A DNA stretch of 64,000 nucleotides from Leptospira sp. GIMC2001 (GTDB taxonomy: Bacteria > Spirochaetota > Leptospiria > Leptospirales > Leptospiraceae). Shown piece by piece: positions 53,812 through 62,908 of this stretch (its first letter is position 1; the number at the start of each line of letters is the position of its first letter). The notes beneath the pieces were generated by a model. The model did not search any database. It saw only the letters and a program-made list of their open reading frames with translations, and was not told the DNA's origin. Position numbers and translations under genes: made by a program. Where the stretch lies: NCBI RefSeq assembly GCF_028462125.1, contig NZ_CP115468.1:186001-250000 (forward strand), in the 5' to 3' direction.

Positions 53812-54660
53812 TTATTTGACTACAAATTCACCTAATCCAGATCTTTCTTTGATTCTTTCTTCAAGTGCCAAATCTCTTCGTTCAACAATCGATTCATAGT
53901 ATTTCTCATAATCCGGAAAATTTGTACCCATAATTCTATCCCAAAAGTTTGTATATAGACTGTAGTTTCCATGAAATTTCGAATGGTGTTGATTGTGATG
54001 TGTGGGAGTATTTATCCATTTTAGAATTGGGTGACTTGCCCATCCCTTAGGGTAAAATTCATATCCAGTATGAAAAAAGATATTGAGTATCATTGCAACA
54101 AATGTATGAAAAATTAAAATTTGAAAACTCATAGGAACAAACATTATAAATAAAGGAAGATACAATGCTTCGAGAAAAGCCTCAAGATAATGGAAATTAT
54201 AGGCGGCTAGTGGAGAAGGATTGACTGACTTGTGGTGGACTGAATGAATTATATGATATAGTTTTTTCGTATGAACCAATCTGTGCATCCAATAGAACCA
54301 AGTCTCATGCCAGATTGATATCAATCCAAATGACAAAATCGCATAGCCAATACTTCTATCATCAATCGAGAAATAAACTTGCGATGGAATGATTTTCATT
54401 TTTGCGAGAGTGATATTCACAATCGCAACTAAGGTAAACATGATTAAGGTCGTAAAAGATTGCTTGATTTCGAAAAATATTTTTTCCTTTTTTGGAAAAT
54501 TCAACTGAATTCTATATGGTTGAAAATAATTTTTCTTCCAAACCCAGATTAATAGAAATATTCCTCCGGCGATTGGAAAATATCTTACAACATTCATTGT
54601 AAATTGAAATTGCAAAATACCAAGAAAGCAGTTTAAATCTAAATCACATTGATGAACCAT
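53812..54660 (-). CDS. fatty acid hydroxylase/sterol desaturase family (copy 1)
   Basis: 282 residues, same fold as its neighbour. His clusters are HETWFYWMHRLVH, HSVHHKS and THHNQHH, so the di-iron site is intact. It has a longer N-terminus and a charged C-terminal tail (ERRDLALEERIKERSG). By eye the two copies agree mainly around the His clusters. An AraC-type regulator with a membrane sensor lies directly upstream on the same strand, with 64 bases between, and may control both hydroxylases. Confidence 0.83.
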   Translation of the reverse strand: MVHQCDLDLNCFLGILQFQFTMNVVRYFPIAGGIFLLIWVWKKNYFQPYRIQLNFPKKEKIFFEIKQSFTTLIMFTLVAIVNITLAKMKIIPSQVYFSIDDRSIGYAILSFGLISIWHETWFYWMHRLVHTKKLYHIIHSVHHKSVNPSPLAAYNFHYLEAFLEALYLPLFIMFVPMSFQILIFHTFVAMILNIFFHTGYEFYPKGWASHPILKWINTPTHHNQHHSKFHGNYSLYTNFWDRIMGTNFPDYEKYYESIVERRDLALEERIKERSGLGEFVVK

Positions 54661-54724
54661 ATCAATCTCCTAAAATCTATTCTCTTATTATACAGATTTC
54701 AGGAAGATCTGTCGTCCGAACTTA

Positions 54725-55828
54725 TCATTCTGGACTGTTTTTCTTACGATATGCTGTCGGAGTCATATTCATTTCCCTTCTAAATGCATCATGAAAACTA
54801 GATTTAGATTGAAAGCCCGAATCATAGGCAATGCGGATTGTTGGCCATTCTGGGTTTTGAATCAAGGATTTACATGCATACTCAATACGATGTGAATTAA
54901 CATATTGATTGAATGATTTTTTTTCTACTTGATTGAGGAATTCTGACAACTGGTGGGTTGTGATATTCAATTTTTCTGCGACAATAGACAAATTTAATTC
55001 ATCTTCTAAGTAAATTTTCTCTACTGAAAATAATTTATTGATTCTTTCTGTGACCTCATTGATGTCTAGATTTTTCAAATGAGATATTCTATATTTCTCT
55101 TCTTCGATGGCGATTTTAACATCCTGGAAAAGCGAAGGGTAAAAAGATTGAATTAGATATAGAGCAGGAACAATTGACGCAAGAAAACTCATTCCAATGC
55201 CTATACCGATTCTCACATATCCAAGTGAAATAATAAATCCACCAATGGTTCCAAAGCTCGCAAGTAAAAGTATGATTAGAAAAAAACGTACTGCGGGAGT
55301 GCGCCAGAGATTCGACAATCGGAATATATGCAAGAAGTGAAAAGCCGAGTGCAAAATGTACATCATCAAAGATAAACAACCAAGAAATGATAATAATTTG
55401 ATTGGTAAATCAATTCTCCTAGTGACGTCTGCGATCATCAAGCGGTGGAATCGATCTGGATCTCCAACAATAGGAAGCAAACTTGAAGGCAAATAGAATA
55501 GAATACCCAGAACAAAAGGTATGTAATGGAGTCTGGATTCAAGCCAGTAAGGTACTTCGCCTTCTAAGAATAAGTAGAACAACCTGGCTAAAATAGGACC
55601 GAATAAAAATAAAATGGGAAGATGTAAACAATAGAGATAAGGAAATGACTGAAAGATATTTGAACTTATATAAAATGTATGAGCAAGAAAAATTCCCACG
55701 AGTAAGAGTGCAAAGGATAGCTGTCGATTTTTTGTTGAGGATATAGGTGTGATTGCATATCCCAACGAGAATAATAAAGCAACTCCTGATCCAAAAAAAG
55801 ATAAATAGTGAAAGAATCCAGCTTCCAA
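54725..55828 (-). CDS. membrane-bound AraC-family regulator (7TM sensor)
   Basis: 367 residues. Seven hydrophobic segments fill residues about 8-235, in a layout used by a group of AraC proteins whose sensor is in the membrane. The C-terminal domain (about 265-365) is an AraC HTH: LSIVAEKLNITTHQLSEFLNQ and TIRIAYDSGFQSKSSFHDAFRREMNMTPTAYR. It probably senses a lipid-like or envelope signal. It starts two bases after the stop of the histidine phosphatase gene, so it belongs to the operon starting at about 58040, and its targets may include the hydroxylases downstream. Confidence 0.83.
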   Translation of the reverse strand: MEAGFFHYLSFFGSGVALLFSLGYAITPISSTKNRQLSFALLLVGIFLAHTFYISSNIFQSFPYLYCLHLPILFLFGPILARLFYLFLEGEVPYWLESRLHYIPFVLGILFYLPSSLLPIVGDPDRFHRLMIADVTRRIDLPIKLLSFLGCLSLMMYILHSAFHFLHIFRLSNLWRTPAVRFFLIILLLASFGTIGGFIISLGYVRIGIGIGMSFLASIVPALYLIQSFYPSLFQDVKIAIEEEKYRISHLKNLDINEVTERINKLFSVEKIYLEDELNLSIVAEKLNITTHQLSEFLNQVEKKSFNQYVNSHRIEYACKSLIQNPEWPTIRIAYDSGFQSKSSFHDAFRREMNMTPTAYRKKNSPE

Positions 55829-55830
55829 TT

Positions 55831-56538
55831 CTAAAGCAAACTCATCTGATCTGGATTCTCTATATGAGGAAAGCTATTAATAGTGATTGGAGAAATTTTG
55901 CCACCTTCCCATTGATATACGCTCAATGAAGTATTGGAAATCCATCTCATTAAAGGAAGATAGTCTCTTTTCGCAAGTCCAATCGAATGCCCAGCGATAA
56001 CTGCAACCGGAGTGCTAGATGTAACTAGAAGTACGGAACTTGCATCTTTCGGTATGTGATTTAGAATATTCAAAACTTTATCATGATAGTCCTCGAATGA
56101 ATATGGTTCCGTATGAATTCCTTCAACCCATTCCCCAAGAATCCGTTGAATGAGTTTCATGAAAATTTCTCGCGAACTCTCTCTACCTGCAGATTGTAAA
56201 ACTTTGTAGCGCTCTAATTGTTTTGCGAATTCTGGATCTTCTTTACGAATTTCATTTGCAATATGAATCCATAACTGAGGATCAAATTCATTTAAGTCGG
56301 AAAATGTTTCCGGTTTTGCCATGCAATGCCCTTTATTTACGGATGGATCAATTGCTCCTTTGAGAGTTTGAATCTGTCTGTTCAATGTTCCACTTGCAAT
56401 GAAATCAAATTCAATACGAAATTGTAAGAAATATTCTCCGAGCAATCTAGCTTGTTCATGGCCTAATTCAGTAAGTTGGTCATAATTCTTGCCTAGACTG
56501 TCGGCTTGTCCATGACGAACTACATAAATATAACCCAT
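55831..56538 (-). CDS. histidine phosphatase superfamily protein
   Basis: 235 residues. The phosphate pocket is YVVRHGQADSLG near residues 6-17 (RHG), with the second His in LLVTSSTPVAVIAGHS-like text where the usual H is replaced by TSSTP; the proton-donor Glu may be in SDLNEFDPQ. It is a phosphoglycerate mutase-like enzyme, probably acting on a phosphorylated metabolite rather than in glycolysis. It overlaps the DUF6285 gene by one base and is in the same unit as the phosphotransferase. The missing second His makes full catalytic activity less certain. Confidence 0.78.
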   Translation of the reverse strand: MGYIYVVRHGQADSLGKNYDQLTELGHEQARLLGEYFLQFRIEFDFIASGTLNRQIQTLKGAIDPSVNKGHCMAKPETFSDLNEFDPQLWIHIANEIRKEDPEFAKQLERYKVLQSAGRESSREIFMKLIQRILGEWVEGIHTEPYSFEDYHDKVLNILNHIPKDASSVLLVTSSTPVAVIAGHSIGLAKRDYLPLMRWISNTSLSVYQWEGGKISPITINSFPHIENPDQMSLL

Positions 56539-56975
56539 TATAGTGCATACCTAGGATTCGATATTTGTAATTTGTTCTTTAAGGTTTCACGAATATGATT
56601 CAAAATAATTGATTGAGAAGGTAAAACATTATTCTGAATAATATAATCAGTTAATAATTTGTTGCCTTCGGCTAGAATGGCTTTTTTGATTTTAAGATTA
56701 CTGGATTCGAAAAATTGAACGGATTCATCCAAATTAGAAAAATTCCTACTTTCATATATAAATCTGTTACCAAGAATTTTGACGAGGGAAGTGAATTCTT
56801 CTAGAAGATTTGGTTCTTCATTCTTAATCTCTCTTGATATTACACCTAACATATTCCAGCTTATCAAAGTCTTGAAGGATAAAGAATCATCTTCTTTTAC
56901 TTTTGGCATAATCTCTTTGATGAGAAAATCTTGTATGGCTTCTAAAAGTTCATTTGCATTTGGTCTATCTTGCAT
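56538..56975 (-). CDS. DUF6285 protein, possible LvaB-like kinase subunit
   Basis: 145 residues, helical, no signal peptide. The start MQDRPNANELLEAIQDFL is characteristic of the DUF6285 family, and FKTLISWNMLGVISREIKNEE continues the match. Genes of this family usually follow an ACAD10/11-like phosphotransferase, as here (24 bases downstream of it). In Pseudomonas the small LvaB protein works with the phosphotransferase LvaA to phosphorylate 4-hydroxyacyl-CoA; I infer, without an alignment, that this is the same kind of pair. Confidence 0.68.
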   Translation of the reverse strand: MQDRPNANELLEAIQDFLIKEIMPKVKEDDSLSFKTLISWNMLGVISREIKNEEPNLLEEFTSLVKILGNRFIYESRNFSNLDESVQFFESSNLKIKKAILAEGNKLLTDYIIQNNVLPSQSIILNHIRETLKNKLQISNPRYAL

Positions 56976-56998
56976 GATCGCACTCCTAAGTGATTGAA

Positions 56999-58051
56999 TT
57001 AATTTAATTTTTCCAATTTCTCAATTAAATTGAGCATTTCAAATTCCATTTCACAAGTTCTCCTGCCAATTGCAGCAAGCTCGATTCCTTTATCCTTACC
57101 GCTGAGATGTCTTTCTGCTTGCTGAATAGAACCAGTTGCCCATCTGAGGTTCCCTATAATTTCCCAAAAGCAAACCTTCTTCGGATCTACTGCAACACCA
57201 CTGGCATTTTCATATGCATCATAGAATTCTTTGCGATCTGCAAATCCACCTACTTCTTTCATTACCTTTCCAAATCGCCAATCTCGCATGCATAGCCAAC
57301 CTATATCTTCGTGACGGTCTCCCCAGTGAGCAAATTCATAATCTAAGATCCCGGTTAGTCCTTCAGGTGTAACCATAAAATTCCCTGTTCGGAAATCTCC
57401 ATGCACCAAACAAATATCAGTTGGTTTGAATTGATCGATGACGGACTCGACCCAATTGATTGCAATTGCAATAGCAGGATGGGGCTCACCAAGAGAATTG
57501 ATCGTTTCTTTCAATTTATCAATCGAACTTTTTATATACAATTCATTGTTAGTTTCCCCTAATAAAACTAAAGTGTCCTTATCGAAATGGGAATTCTCAA
57601 TTGTGTTTGTATGAATTTTGGCTAGATTGCGAGCCAGGTCTTGAGCCATACCTTTTTTGCGATATTGATTGAGTGAGTTATCTTTGATTAAGTATCGGCT
57701 GTTTGCATTGCCTGTAATTCTCTCCATTAAGTAAAATGGGTTGCCTAATACTTCTGTATTTGATTCGTACAATATGGGTTTTGGAGTGAGAGCTCCAGAC
57801 TTGTAAATTGTTTCGGCTACTTGGAATTCTGATTTCTTAGGTAAGGATGATAATAAAGAAGCTGCTTTGTCTGTGCGCAGTACAAGACTTTCAGTGCGTG
57901 AATTCAGCTTATAGTCTAATGCAATATTGTCTTGGCAGGCTCCACCGCTAAGCTCTTTCCAATAAGTAACTTGAATATCTGAACCAAATTTATCTTGGAG
58001 GTAGTTTTCTACTCTCGATTTCCACTCACTGCGTTCCATTCGAACCCCCAT
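56999..58051 (-). CDS. ACAD10/11-type phosphotransferase (APH fold)
   Basis: About 350 residues; an internal ATG at 58039 preceded by GGGGG may be the real start. The aminoglycoside phosphotransferase-like fold shows LSGGACQDNIALDYKL (N-lobe), the catalytic loop LVHGDFRTGNFMV near residue 218 and the metal site GILDYEFAHWGDRHEDIGWL. This subfamily includes ACAD10/11 kinase domains and LvaA, which phosphorylate 4-hydroxyacyl-CoA so that it can enter beta-oxidation. The DUF6285 gene follows directly, supporting this reading. No acyl-CoA dehydrogenase partner is in the window. Confidence 0.82.
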   Translation of the reverse strand: MGVRMERSEWKSRVENYLQDKFGSDIQVTYWKELSGGACQDNIALDYKLNSRTESLVLRTDKAASLLSSLPKKSEFQVAETIYKSGALTPKPILYESNTEVLGNPFYLMERITGNANSRYLIKDNSLNQYRKKGMAQDLARNLAKIHTNTIENSHFDKDTLVLLGETNNELYIKSSIDKLKETINSLGEPHPAIAIAINWVESVIDQFKPTDICLVHGDFRTGNFMVTPEGLTGILDYEFAHWGDRHEDIGWLCMRDWRFGKVMKEVGGFADRKEFYDAYENASGVAVDPKKVCFWEIIGNLRWATGSIQQAERHLSGKDKGIELAAIGRRTCEMEFEMLNLIEKLEKLN

Positions 58052-58086
58052 TCTACTAAAGATATAATTGCAATAAATAGAAATCT

Positions 58087-59205
58087 CTATTTAGAATGCT
58101 CAATCAATTTATAAGTATTCAATCTATTGGGTGCAATAACAAGTTTTTTTGTTTTATCAAATTTTAAAAGATTGGATTCGTTTTTCCTGATGGTGACGGT
58201 TCTTGGATCACCATCACTTACAAAAAGTCGAATTTCTTTATTAACTATTGAATTTTTTAGTTCCTGGAGTGAAACTTCATGTCCATGGATTCTCCTCACG
58301 CGATTCGTTCGAAAGGCAGAGGAGAATGGAGAGAGTGATAATCGATTCGAATAATCAAAAATTAAATTATGATTGTAAGCTTTGGTAGAAATCTTATTCG
58401 AGTTTTTATTTTTTGTGAATGTATTTGGAAATGTTTCTAATTGGTTCCAATATTTTTTGTTGGGATATCCACCATAAGGCGTTGCAAGAAAATTGTAATT
58501 GTATCCCGGAAGAAATTCACGAATTTTTTTCTGTGACAGGGATAAATCTGATGTTATAGAGTCGATTGGTGTTTTCTGATAATCAGGATGAGCGCAAGAA
58601 TGGTTTTCAATTTCGTATCCATGACTGATAAGATAGTTTAGTTTTTTCTTAGTTAATTGTTCTTGACCGAACAGATTGTTCGGCTTGCCTTGACAAGGAG
58701 TAACAAAGAAGACAGCCGTTAGCGGATAGGTTGGATATTGTGATTTAAAATTCTCTAAGATTCCAATGGCTGAATCAGGATCGATTTTGCCATTGTTCAA
58801 GAAATTGAATTGCGATATATGCGAATCATCGAAAGTCAATAGAACTGGAATTTTGCCTTGAGGAATATCAATCCATCCTTCATATAAATCTTGAGCCCGA
58901 ATGAAATAGAAATTGTGCTTTTTTAGAAAATCTAAATCCTTTCGAAAATTCTGAGCGCTTCTCTTCATAAGATTTTCTTTTGGAAGAATCTTGTGATAAG
59001 TAATTATAGGAATCAAACCTAGTTCATCCGGTTTTGTAGAATCAAATTTGGATCGACCTGAGTAAAAGATTTTTTCAGATTCTGGAATTTTGATGATTGG
59101 ATTTTTTAAATTATTCTTAGGATTGGAACCGGATTTATTTTCTTTTGCGAATAGATTAGAAAAAATGCATAGACTTAAAATAATAAAAGGGATAAGTGAC
59201 CGCAT
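58087..59205 (-). CDS. secreted polysaccharide deacetylase
   Basis: About 372 residues from the ATG at 59205, which begins a good signal (MRSLIPFIILSLCIFSNLFA); the frame runs further upstream through the end of the M23 gene, which is not convincing. The NodB-type domain has the catalytic Asp in LLTFDDSH (about residue 130), the metal His pair in IENHSCAHPDYQ, and TPYGGYPNKKYW. It probably removes acetyl groups from peptidoglycan or another glycan in the periplasm. It lies 22 bases downstream of a peptidoglycan peptidase gene, fitting a cell-wall role. Confidence 0.82.
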   Translation of the reverse strand: MRSLIPFIILSLCIFSNLFAKENKSGSNPKNNLKNPIIKIPESEKIFYSGRSKFDSTKPDELGLIPIITYHKILPKENLMKRSAQNFRKDLDFLKKHNFYFIRAQDLYEGWIDIPQGKIPVLLTFDDSHISQFNFLNNGKIDPDSAIGILENFKSQYPTYPLTAVFFVTPCQGKPNNLFGQEQLTKKKLNYLISHGYEIENHSCAHPDYQKTPIDSITSDLSLSQKKIREFLPGYNYNFLATPYGGYPNKKYWNQLETFPNTFTKNKNSNKISTKAYNHNLIFDYSNRLSLSPFSSAFRTNRVRRIHGHEVSLQELKNSIVNKEIRLFVSDGDPRTVTIRKNESNLLKFDKTKKLVIAPNRLNTYKLIEHSK

Positions 59206-59227
59206 AAAGGAAAGAATGAACGAAATT

Positions 59228-60160
59228 TTAAAGGTGTCCTGTAAAAACAGGTTTTTGTCTTTTGGAGAACCTTCTAACTTCAAAATGCAAATGATCACCA
59301 GTTGCTCGTCCTGTATGACCAACTTCACCAATTTTATCTCCTTTTTTTACTTTAGTTCCCATTTTAACAAGAAATTTACTAAGGTGTCCATATCTAGTTT
59401 CGTAACCTAATTCATGTTTTATGATAATTAGATTACCATAACCACCTTTTTTATTACGAAAAATAATTTCTCCATCGGCTGATGCGAAGACAGGTGTTCC
59501 CTGAGGCGCAGCTAAATCAACTCCTCCGTGAAATGTTTCATTTCTAGTAAATGGATCATTTCTTTTACCAAATCCTGAGCTCAGAACACTCGCGAGTAAT
59601 GGTTTGGCAAATCCAAATCCATAGAAGAACATTTTTTCCCGACCTTGAAGGTCTCCGCCAGGAACAAACCATTTTGATCTTGATTCGTCAAAAAATAATT
59701 TCTCTGGTAAGGTTTTAAATTCTTTTGCAATCGCAATTCTTTCCTTATCTGAATTGGTTTGTATTTCTTTGTTATAATAGACACCTCTCATGTTTGGAAT
59801 CAAAATTTTCTGACCTGGAAAGATATCTTGAGGAGAGGCAAGTTCATTGACAGACGATAAACTATCTAAATTCATTCCTGTTCTTGCCATAATTGTAAAA
59901 AAATTATCACTCTTACTAACGGTATAAACATAAAATTCAAGTTTTGTTAATTGTATATTTTCATTGTGCGATCTTGAAGCTCGAAGATTTTCCTTAACAT
60001 CATTGCGTAATGATTTAAGTTTAGGATTGGAATATTCCAAATTCGCAAGATACATTGGACTTGCACCTAGCTGAGTTACCATCTGTAGAAAAAAGTACAC
60101 AGCAAGGACAATTCTGATGAAACTAGAAAAATACTCGAGCAATTGGAATATGTTTATCAT
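59228..60160 (-). CDS. LysM-M23 peptidoglycan endopeptidase
   Basis: 310 residues. An N-terminal hydrophobic helix (about 13-30) exports or anchors it. A LysM-like segment is seen near residues 78-125 (FYVYTVSKSDNFFTIMARTGMNLDSL, FPGQKILIPNM). The C-terminal M23 domain holds the zinc ligands in ETFHGGVDLAAPQGTPV (HxxxD) and the HLHFE motif near residue 290, plus the second His in YETRYGHLSKF. The intact motifs suggest an active enzyme that cuts peptidoglycan cross-links. It is paired with a deacetylase, probably one wall-remodelling unit. Confidence 0.88.
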   Translation of the reverse strand: MINIFQLLEYFSSFIRIVLAVYFFLQMVTQLGASPMYLANLEYSNPKLKSLRNDVKENLRASRSHNENIQLTKLEFYVYTVSKSDNFFTIMARTGMNLDSLSSVNELASPQDIFPGQKILIPNMRGVYYNKEIQTNSDKERIAIAKEFKTLPEKLFFDESRSKWFVPGGDLQGREKMFFYGFGFAKPLLASVLSSGFGKRNDPFTRNETFHGGVDLAAPQGTPVFASADGEIIFRNKKGGYGNLIIIKHELGYETRYGHLSKFLVKMGTKVKKGDKIGEVGHTGRATGDHLHFEVRRFSKRQKPVFTGHL

Positions 60161-60281
60161 AGGTTTTACTTTCGATTCTCGCTAACTTTTGTGAATTCAG
60201 GATTCACTTACATATAGCATCGACCGATTTCAAAAAATCAATGACGCCAGAATCCCAAAAATGAACTCTGTTTAAGTAATC

Positions 60282-61169
60282 ATGGAGACTACGGAAAAGC
60301 CTGTAATCAATCAACCCCCTCAAAAATCCGATTCTTTTCCGATTTTATTAGTTCATCTGGGTTTAATTTTCTTCGGAACCCTCATAATGTTGCTTCTGGT
60401 TCAATCGACAATGCAGTTCATTATACTTCAGGATAGACTTCCTTCAGATGAATTGGCAGGTAAATCTTTCGATGAACTCTTAGAGTTACAGAAACCCCTA
60501 ACTGTTGAATTGACAGAAGATTTGAAAAACGATCCGCAGAAAGTGAATTCTCGATACTTGGAGATTGTTTTTAACGAAAGGCCAGGAATTTTGTTCTGGT
60601 CGAGCTTGACTTGGGTGATCGCTTTTCTTGTGCCAGGATACTATTTTCTCGGTCGCAGGATGCAGATTCCGATTTCTAAATTGGAAGACAAATTCGGCAT
60701 CAATATTGTTGGATTCGGTGTAATTGGTGGGATCACTGTGTTTATGATAGTGATGACGGCTGGTCTGTTTTTGCACCTAATCGACTATAAACCTAAGAAT
60801 AATGAATTCCAGTTGTTATTGTTTCAGAATTTAAAAGACAACACAACTCTACTTGCATGGAGTGTATACAGTGTGGGTCTTGTTACTGGTTTAGTAGAAG
60901 AGTGGTTTTTTCGCGGTATGCTACTTAGGCATTATATTTCTAAAGGATTGGCAAAAGAAGGATTACTCATAACATCTTTGTTATTTGGTGCAATGCATTT
61001 TTCTTTCGATGCGTCGCCAATCATTCCAGTATTGCTTTCCGGAGTTGGTTATTATTTTGGAAGTCTTTATTTACGTTCAGGAAATATTTGGGTTCCAATC
61101 ATCGCTCATGCAACCTACAATAGCATTGGGCTTGTTCTAGCCTATTTCGTGGGAGATAAGATTACATGA
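60282..61169 (+). CDS. CPBP-family intramembrane metalloprotease
   Basis: 295 residues with about seven hydrophobic segments. The three CPBP motifs are visible: EEWFFRGMLLRH (Glu-Glu and Arg, near residue 207), FGAMHFSFD (His), and IAHATYNSIG (His/Asn). CPBP (Abi) proteins cleave or process peptides within membranes, or act in bacteriocin self-immunity; the target here is unknown. The insert between helices 1 and 2 (about residues 45-95) is charged and probably periplasmic. The stop overlaps the next start by four bases. Confidence 0.83.
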   Translation: METTEKPVINQPPQKSDSFPILLVHLGLIFFGTLIMLLLVQSTMQFIILQDRLPSDELAGKSFDELLELQKPLTVELTEDLKNDPQKVNSRYLEIVFNERPGILFWSSLTWVIAFLVPGYYFLGRRMQIPISKLEDKFGINIVGFGVIGGITVFMIVMTAGLFLHLIDYKPKNNEFQLLLFQNLKDNTTLLAWSVYSVGLVTGLVEEWFFRGMLLRHYISKGLAKEGLLITSLLFGAMHFSFDASPIIPVLLSGVGYYFGSLYLRSGNIWVPIIAHATYNSIGLVLAYFVGDKIT

Positions 61170-61912
61170 GAAACTTTAGAATATTATCAATAGTTATAGT
61201 ATTGTCCTTGATTCTTTCTGGTATCAATCGTTTAGAATCCGCAGAAGTAATTGAAGTTTCTAAGTCTGTAGAAGATGCGAATATTCAAATCATTGCAGTA
61301 CTATCTAAAATTGATCCAGATGGATATTATAGCGATCCTAAGACTGGCGGATTTATTCATAAATATACGGATAAAGCTTTCTCACCATTCTATTATAAAA
61401 TCTATATTGGTAGAATGAGCCAAAATTCTGTTGATTCAATTATACGAATCGAAAGTTCTAAGCGTGGTTCTGAGAAAATGTGGAAACAGATTCTTGAAGC
61501 AGAGCTTCTCAAAAATCCAGAGAATCCTGAAGCTAGAAAAATTGATAAGAAAAATTATTTCTATTCCCATGGGTTGAATTTGATTCAACCATCTTTGAGT
61601 GTAATTTACAATTCTTACAACTCACCCATTTATACAAATCGTGATACATTCTGGTCATCGTTAATATATATTGCAGTGGATTTAGTTTTGGTTGGTGGAG
61701 CTTATGCTTATGCAAGTGGTAAAGCACCGAGAAAATCGCTATGGGATAATTTATTGAATCGCTCCGGTCCACCCGAGCTTCACAGAGGTCCAGATGCTGG
61801 AGCAATTTTCGGAGCACTTGCTGTTACGCGACTGTATAGAATGATTGGTTCTCAACAAGACACTGCATCGCATAACAAAGTTGCAGAATTTTCATATACA
61901 TTCAGTTTTTGA
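61166..61912 (+). CDS. hypothetical secreted protein coupled to the CPBP protease
   Basis: 248 residues with an N-terminal signal-type helix (MRNFRILSIVIVLSLILSGINRLESA). The middle is a small mixed domain (IQIIAVLSKIDPDGYYSDPKTGGF) and a later hydrophobic segment near residues 165-185 (WSSLIYIAVDLVLVGGAYAYA) suggests membrane attachment. The end is Gly-rich. No family recognised. The ATG overlaps the protease stop (ATGA), implying the two are made together; it could be a partner or substrate of the protease. Confidence 0.62.
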   Translation: MRNFRILSIVIVLSLILSGINRLESAEVIEVSKSVEDANIQIIAVLSKIDPDGYYSDPKTGGFIHKYTDKAFSPFYYKIYIGRMSQNSVDSIIRIESSKRGSEKMWKQILEAELLKNPENPEARKIDKKNYFYSHGLNLIQPSLSVIYNSYNSPIYTNRDTFWSSLIYIAVDLVLVGGAYAYASGKAPRKSLWDNLLNRSGPPELHRGPDAGAIFGALAVTRLYRMIGSQQDTASHNKVAEFSYTFSF

Positions 61913-62234
61913 ATAGATTTCTAGCAGCATCGCTTGCACTGGATCTTTCGAAATCTTCTCGGTCGATCATTATAAGATCGATACCTTCCTTATCCAAGCG
62001 ACTCAGCATCTTACCAATCTCACTTGGATTTTTGGAATTAGATGCGAGGTAAATAAATTCCGTTTTGCAATCAGGACAGGATTTATCTTTCAAATAATTC
62101 AGACCCAATCGTTTGCAGTTCCCACAAGTTGCGTATAAATCGTCCACGTATAGAATATTTTTCTTTATATCATCAACCTTTAGCTGTTTCCAGACGCGTA
62201 TAAATTTTGTTTTAGGAATATCATCTTGAGACAT
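61902..62234 (-). CDS. small zinc-ribbon-like protein
   Basis: 110 residues. Two CxxC pairs, CGNCKRLGLNY and CPDCKTEFIYL, spaced 17 residues apart, form a likely zinc ribbon near residues 37-57. The N-terminal half is basic and the C-terminal half helical and acidic (EGIDLIMIDREDFERSSASDAARNLF). Such small proteins often bind RNA, DNA or a protein partner; no specific family recognised. The 3' end overlaps the convergent gene by 11 bases. There is a divergent DUF423 gene upstream. Confidence 0.6.
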   Translation of the reverse strand: MSQDDIPKTKFIRVWKQLKVDDIKKNILYVDDLYATCGNCKRLGLNYLKDKSCPDCKTEFIYLASNSKNPSEIGKMLSRLDKEGIDLIMIDREDFERSSASDAARNLFKN

Positions 62235-62346
62235 AGAAGAAAAATCTAAAAAATCAACGAATTGTCAATCGATTAATTCTGTCCCAAAATTGTGCTAGAG
62301 TGATTTCGAGCATTTCAAATTATGAAAGTTATAGGAGTATTGAAAA

Positions 62347-62769
62347 ATGAATCAAAATTCTGGAAAATCTATAAATTGGATTGTGATCGGTTCGATCTCT
62401 GCTTTATTCGCAGTTGTTCTTGGAGCTTTTGGTGCACATGCTTTGAAAGCAATGCTCACTGATGATCTTCTCAAAATCTACGAAACAGGAAACCGTTATC
62501 ATTTCTATCATAGCTTTGCAATTCTAATAGTCGGTATCATGAACATAATAAAATTTCCTGATGCAATTCTAAATCAAAGTTCCATTAAAAGTTTTAAATT
62601 TTTGCAATCTTCTGGTTGGGCGTTTCTGATTGGAATTTTTGTTTTCTCTGGTAGTTTGTATATTCTTGCTTTTACGGGAATCAGAATTCTTGGAGCAATC
62701 ACTCCATTCGGTGGCATATCATTTATGATTGGTTGGTTACTATTTGCCATTAGCTCCGTAAGAAAATAA
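62347..62769 (+). CDS. DUF423 membrane protein
   Basis: 140 residues with four membrane helices and AGGAG nine bases before the ATG. It matches DUF423 along its length: GAFGAHALKAML, YETGNRYHFYHSFAIL, FSGSLYILAFTGIRILGAITPFGG and IGWLLFAISSV. The family (YwdK, YgdD) is widespread in bacteria; its role is unknown. It is monocistronic here. The 140-base gap that follows has nothing recognisable. Confidence 0.85.
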   Translation: MNQNSGKSINWIVIGSISALFAVVLGAFGAHALKAMLTDDLLKIYETGNRYHFYHSFAILIVGIMNIIKFPDAILNQSSIKSFKFLQSSGWAFLIGIFVFSGSLYILAFTGIRILGAITPFGGISFMIGWLLFAISSVRK

Positions 62770-62908
62770 ATGATTTGATAATATATGGAAGATAAAAATC
62801 AAAATTAAAAGGGTTAGGTGGAATACCATTCTTTATATTTTTCCATTGTGTGAAGTTAGTATAGCTTTTTTGTTGCTATTGATTCCAAACATAGATTCTC
62901 CCTTTGAT

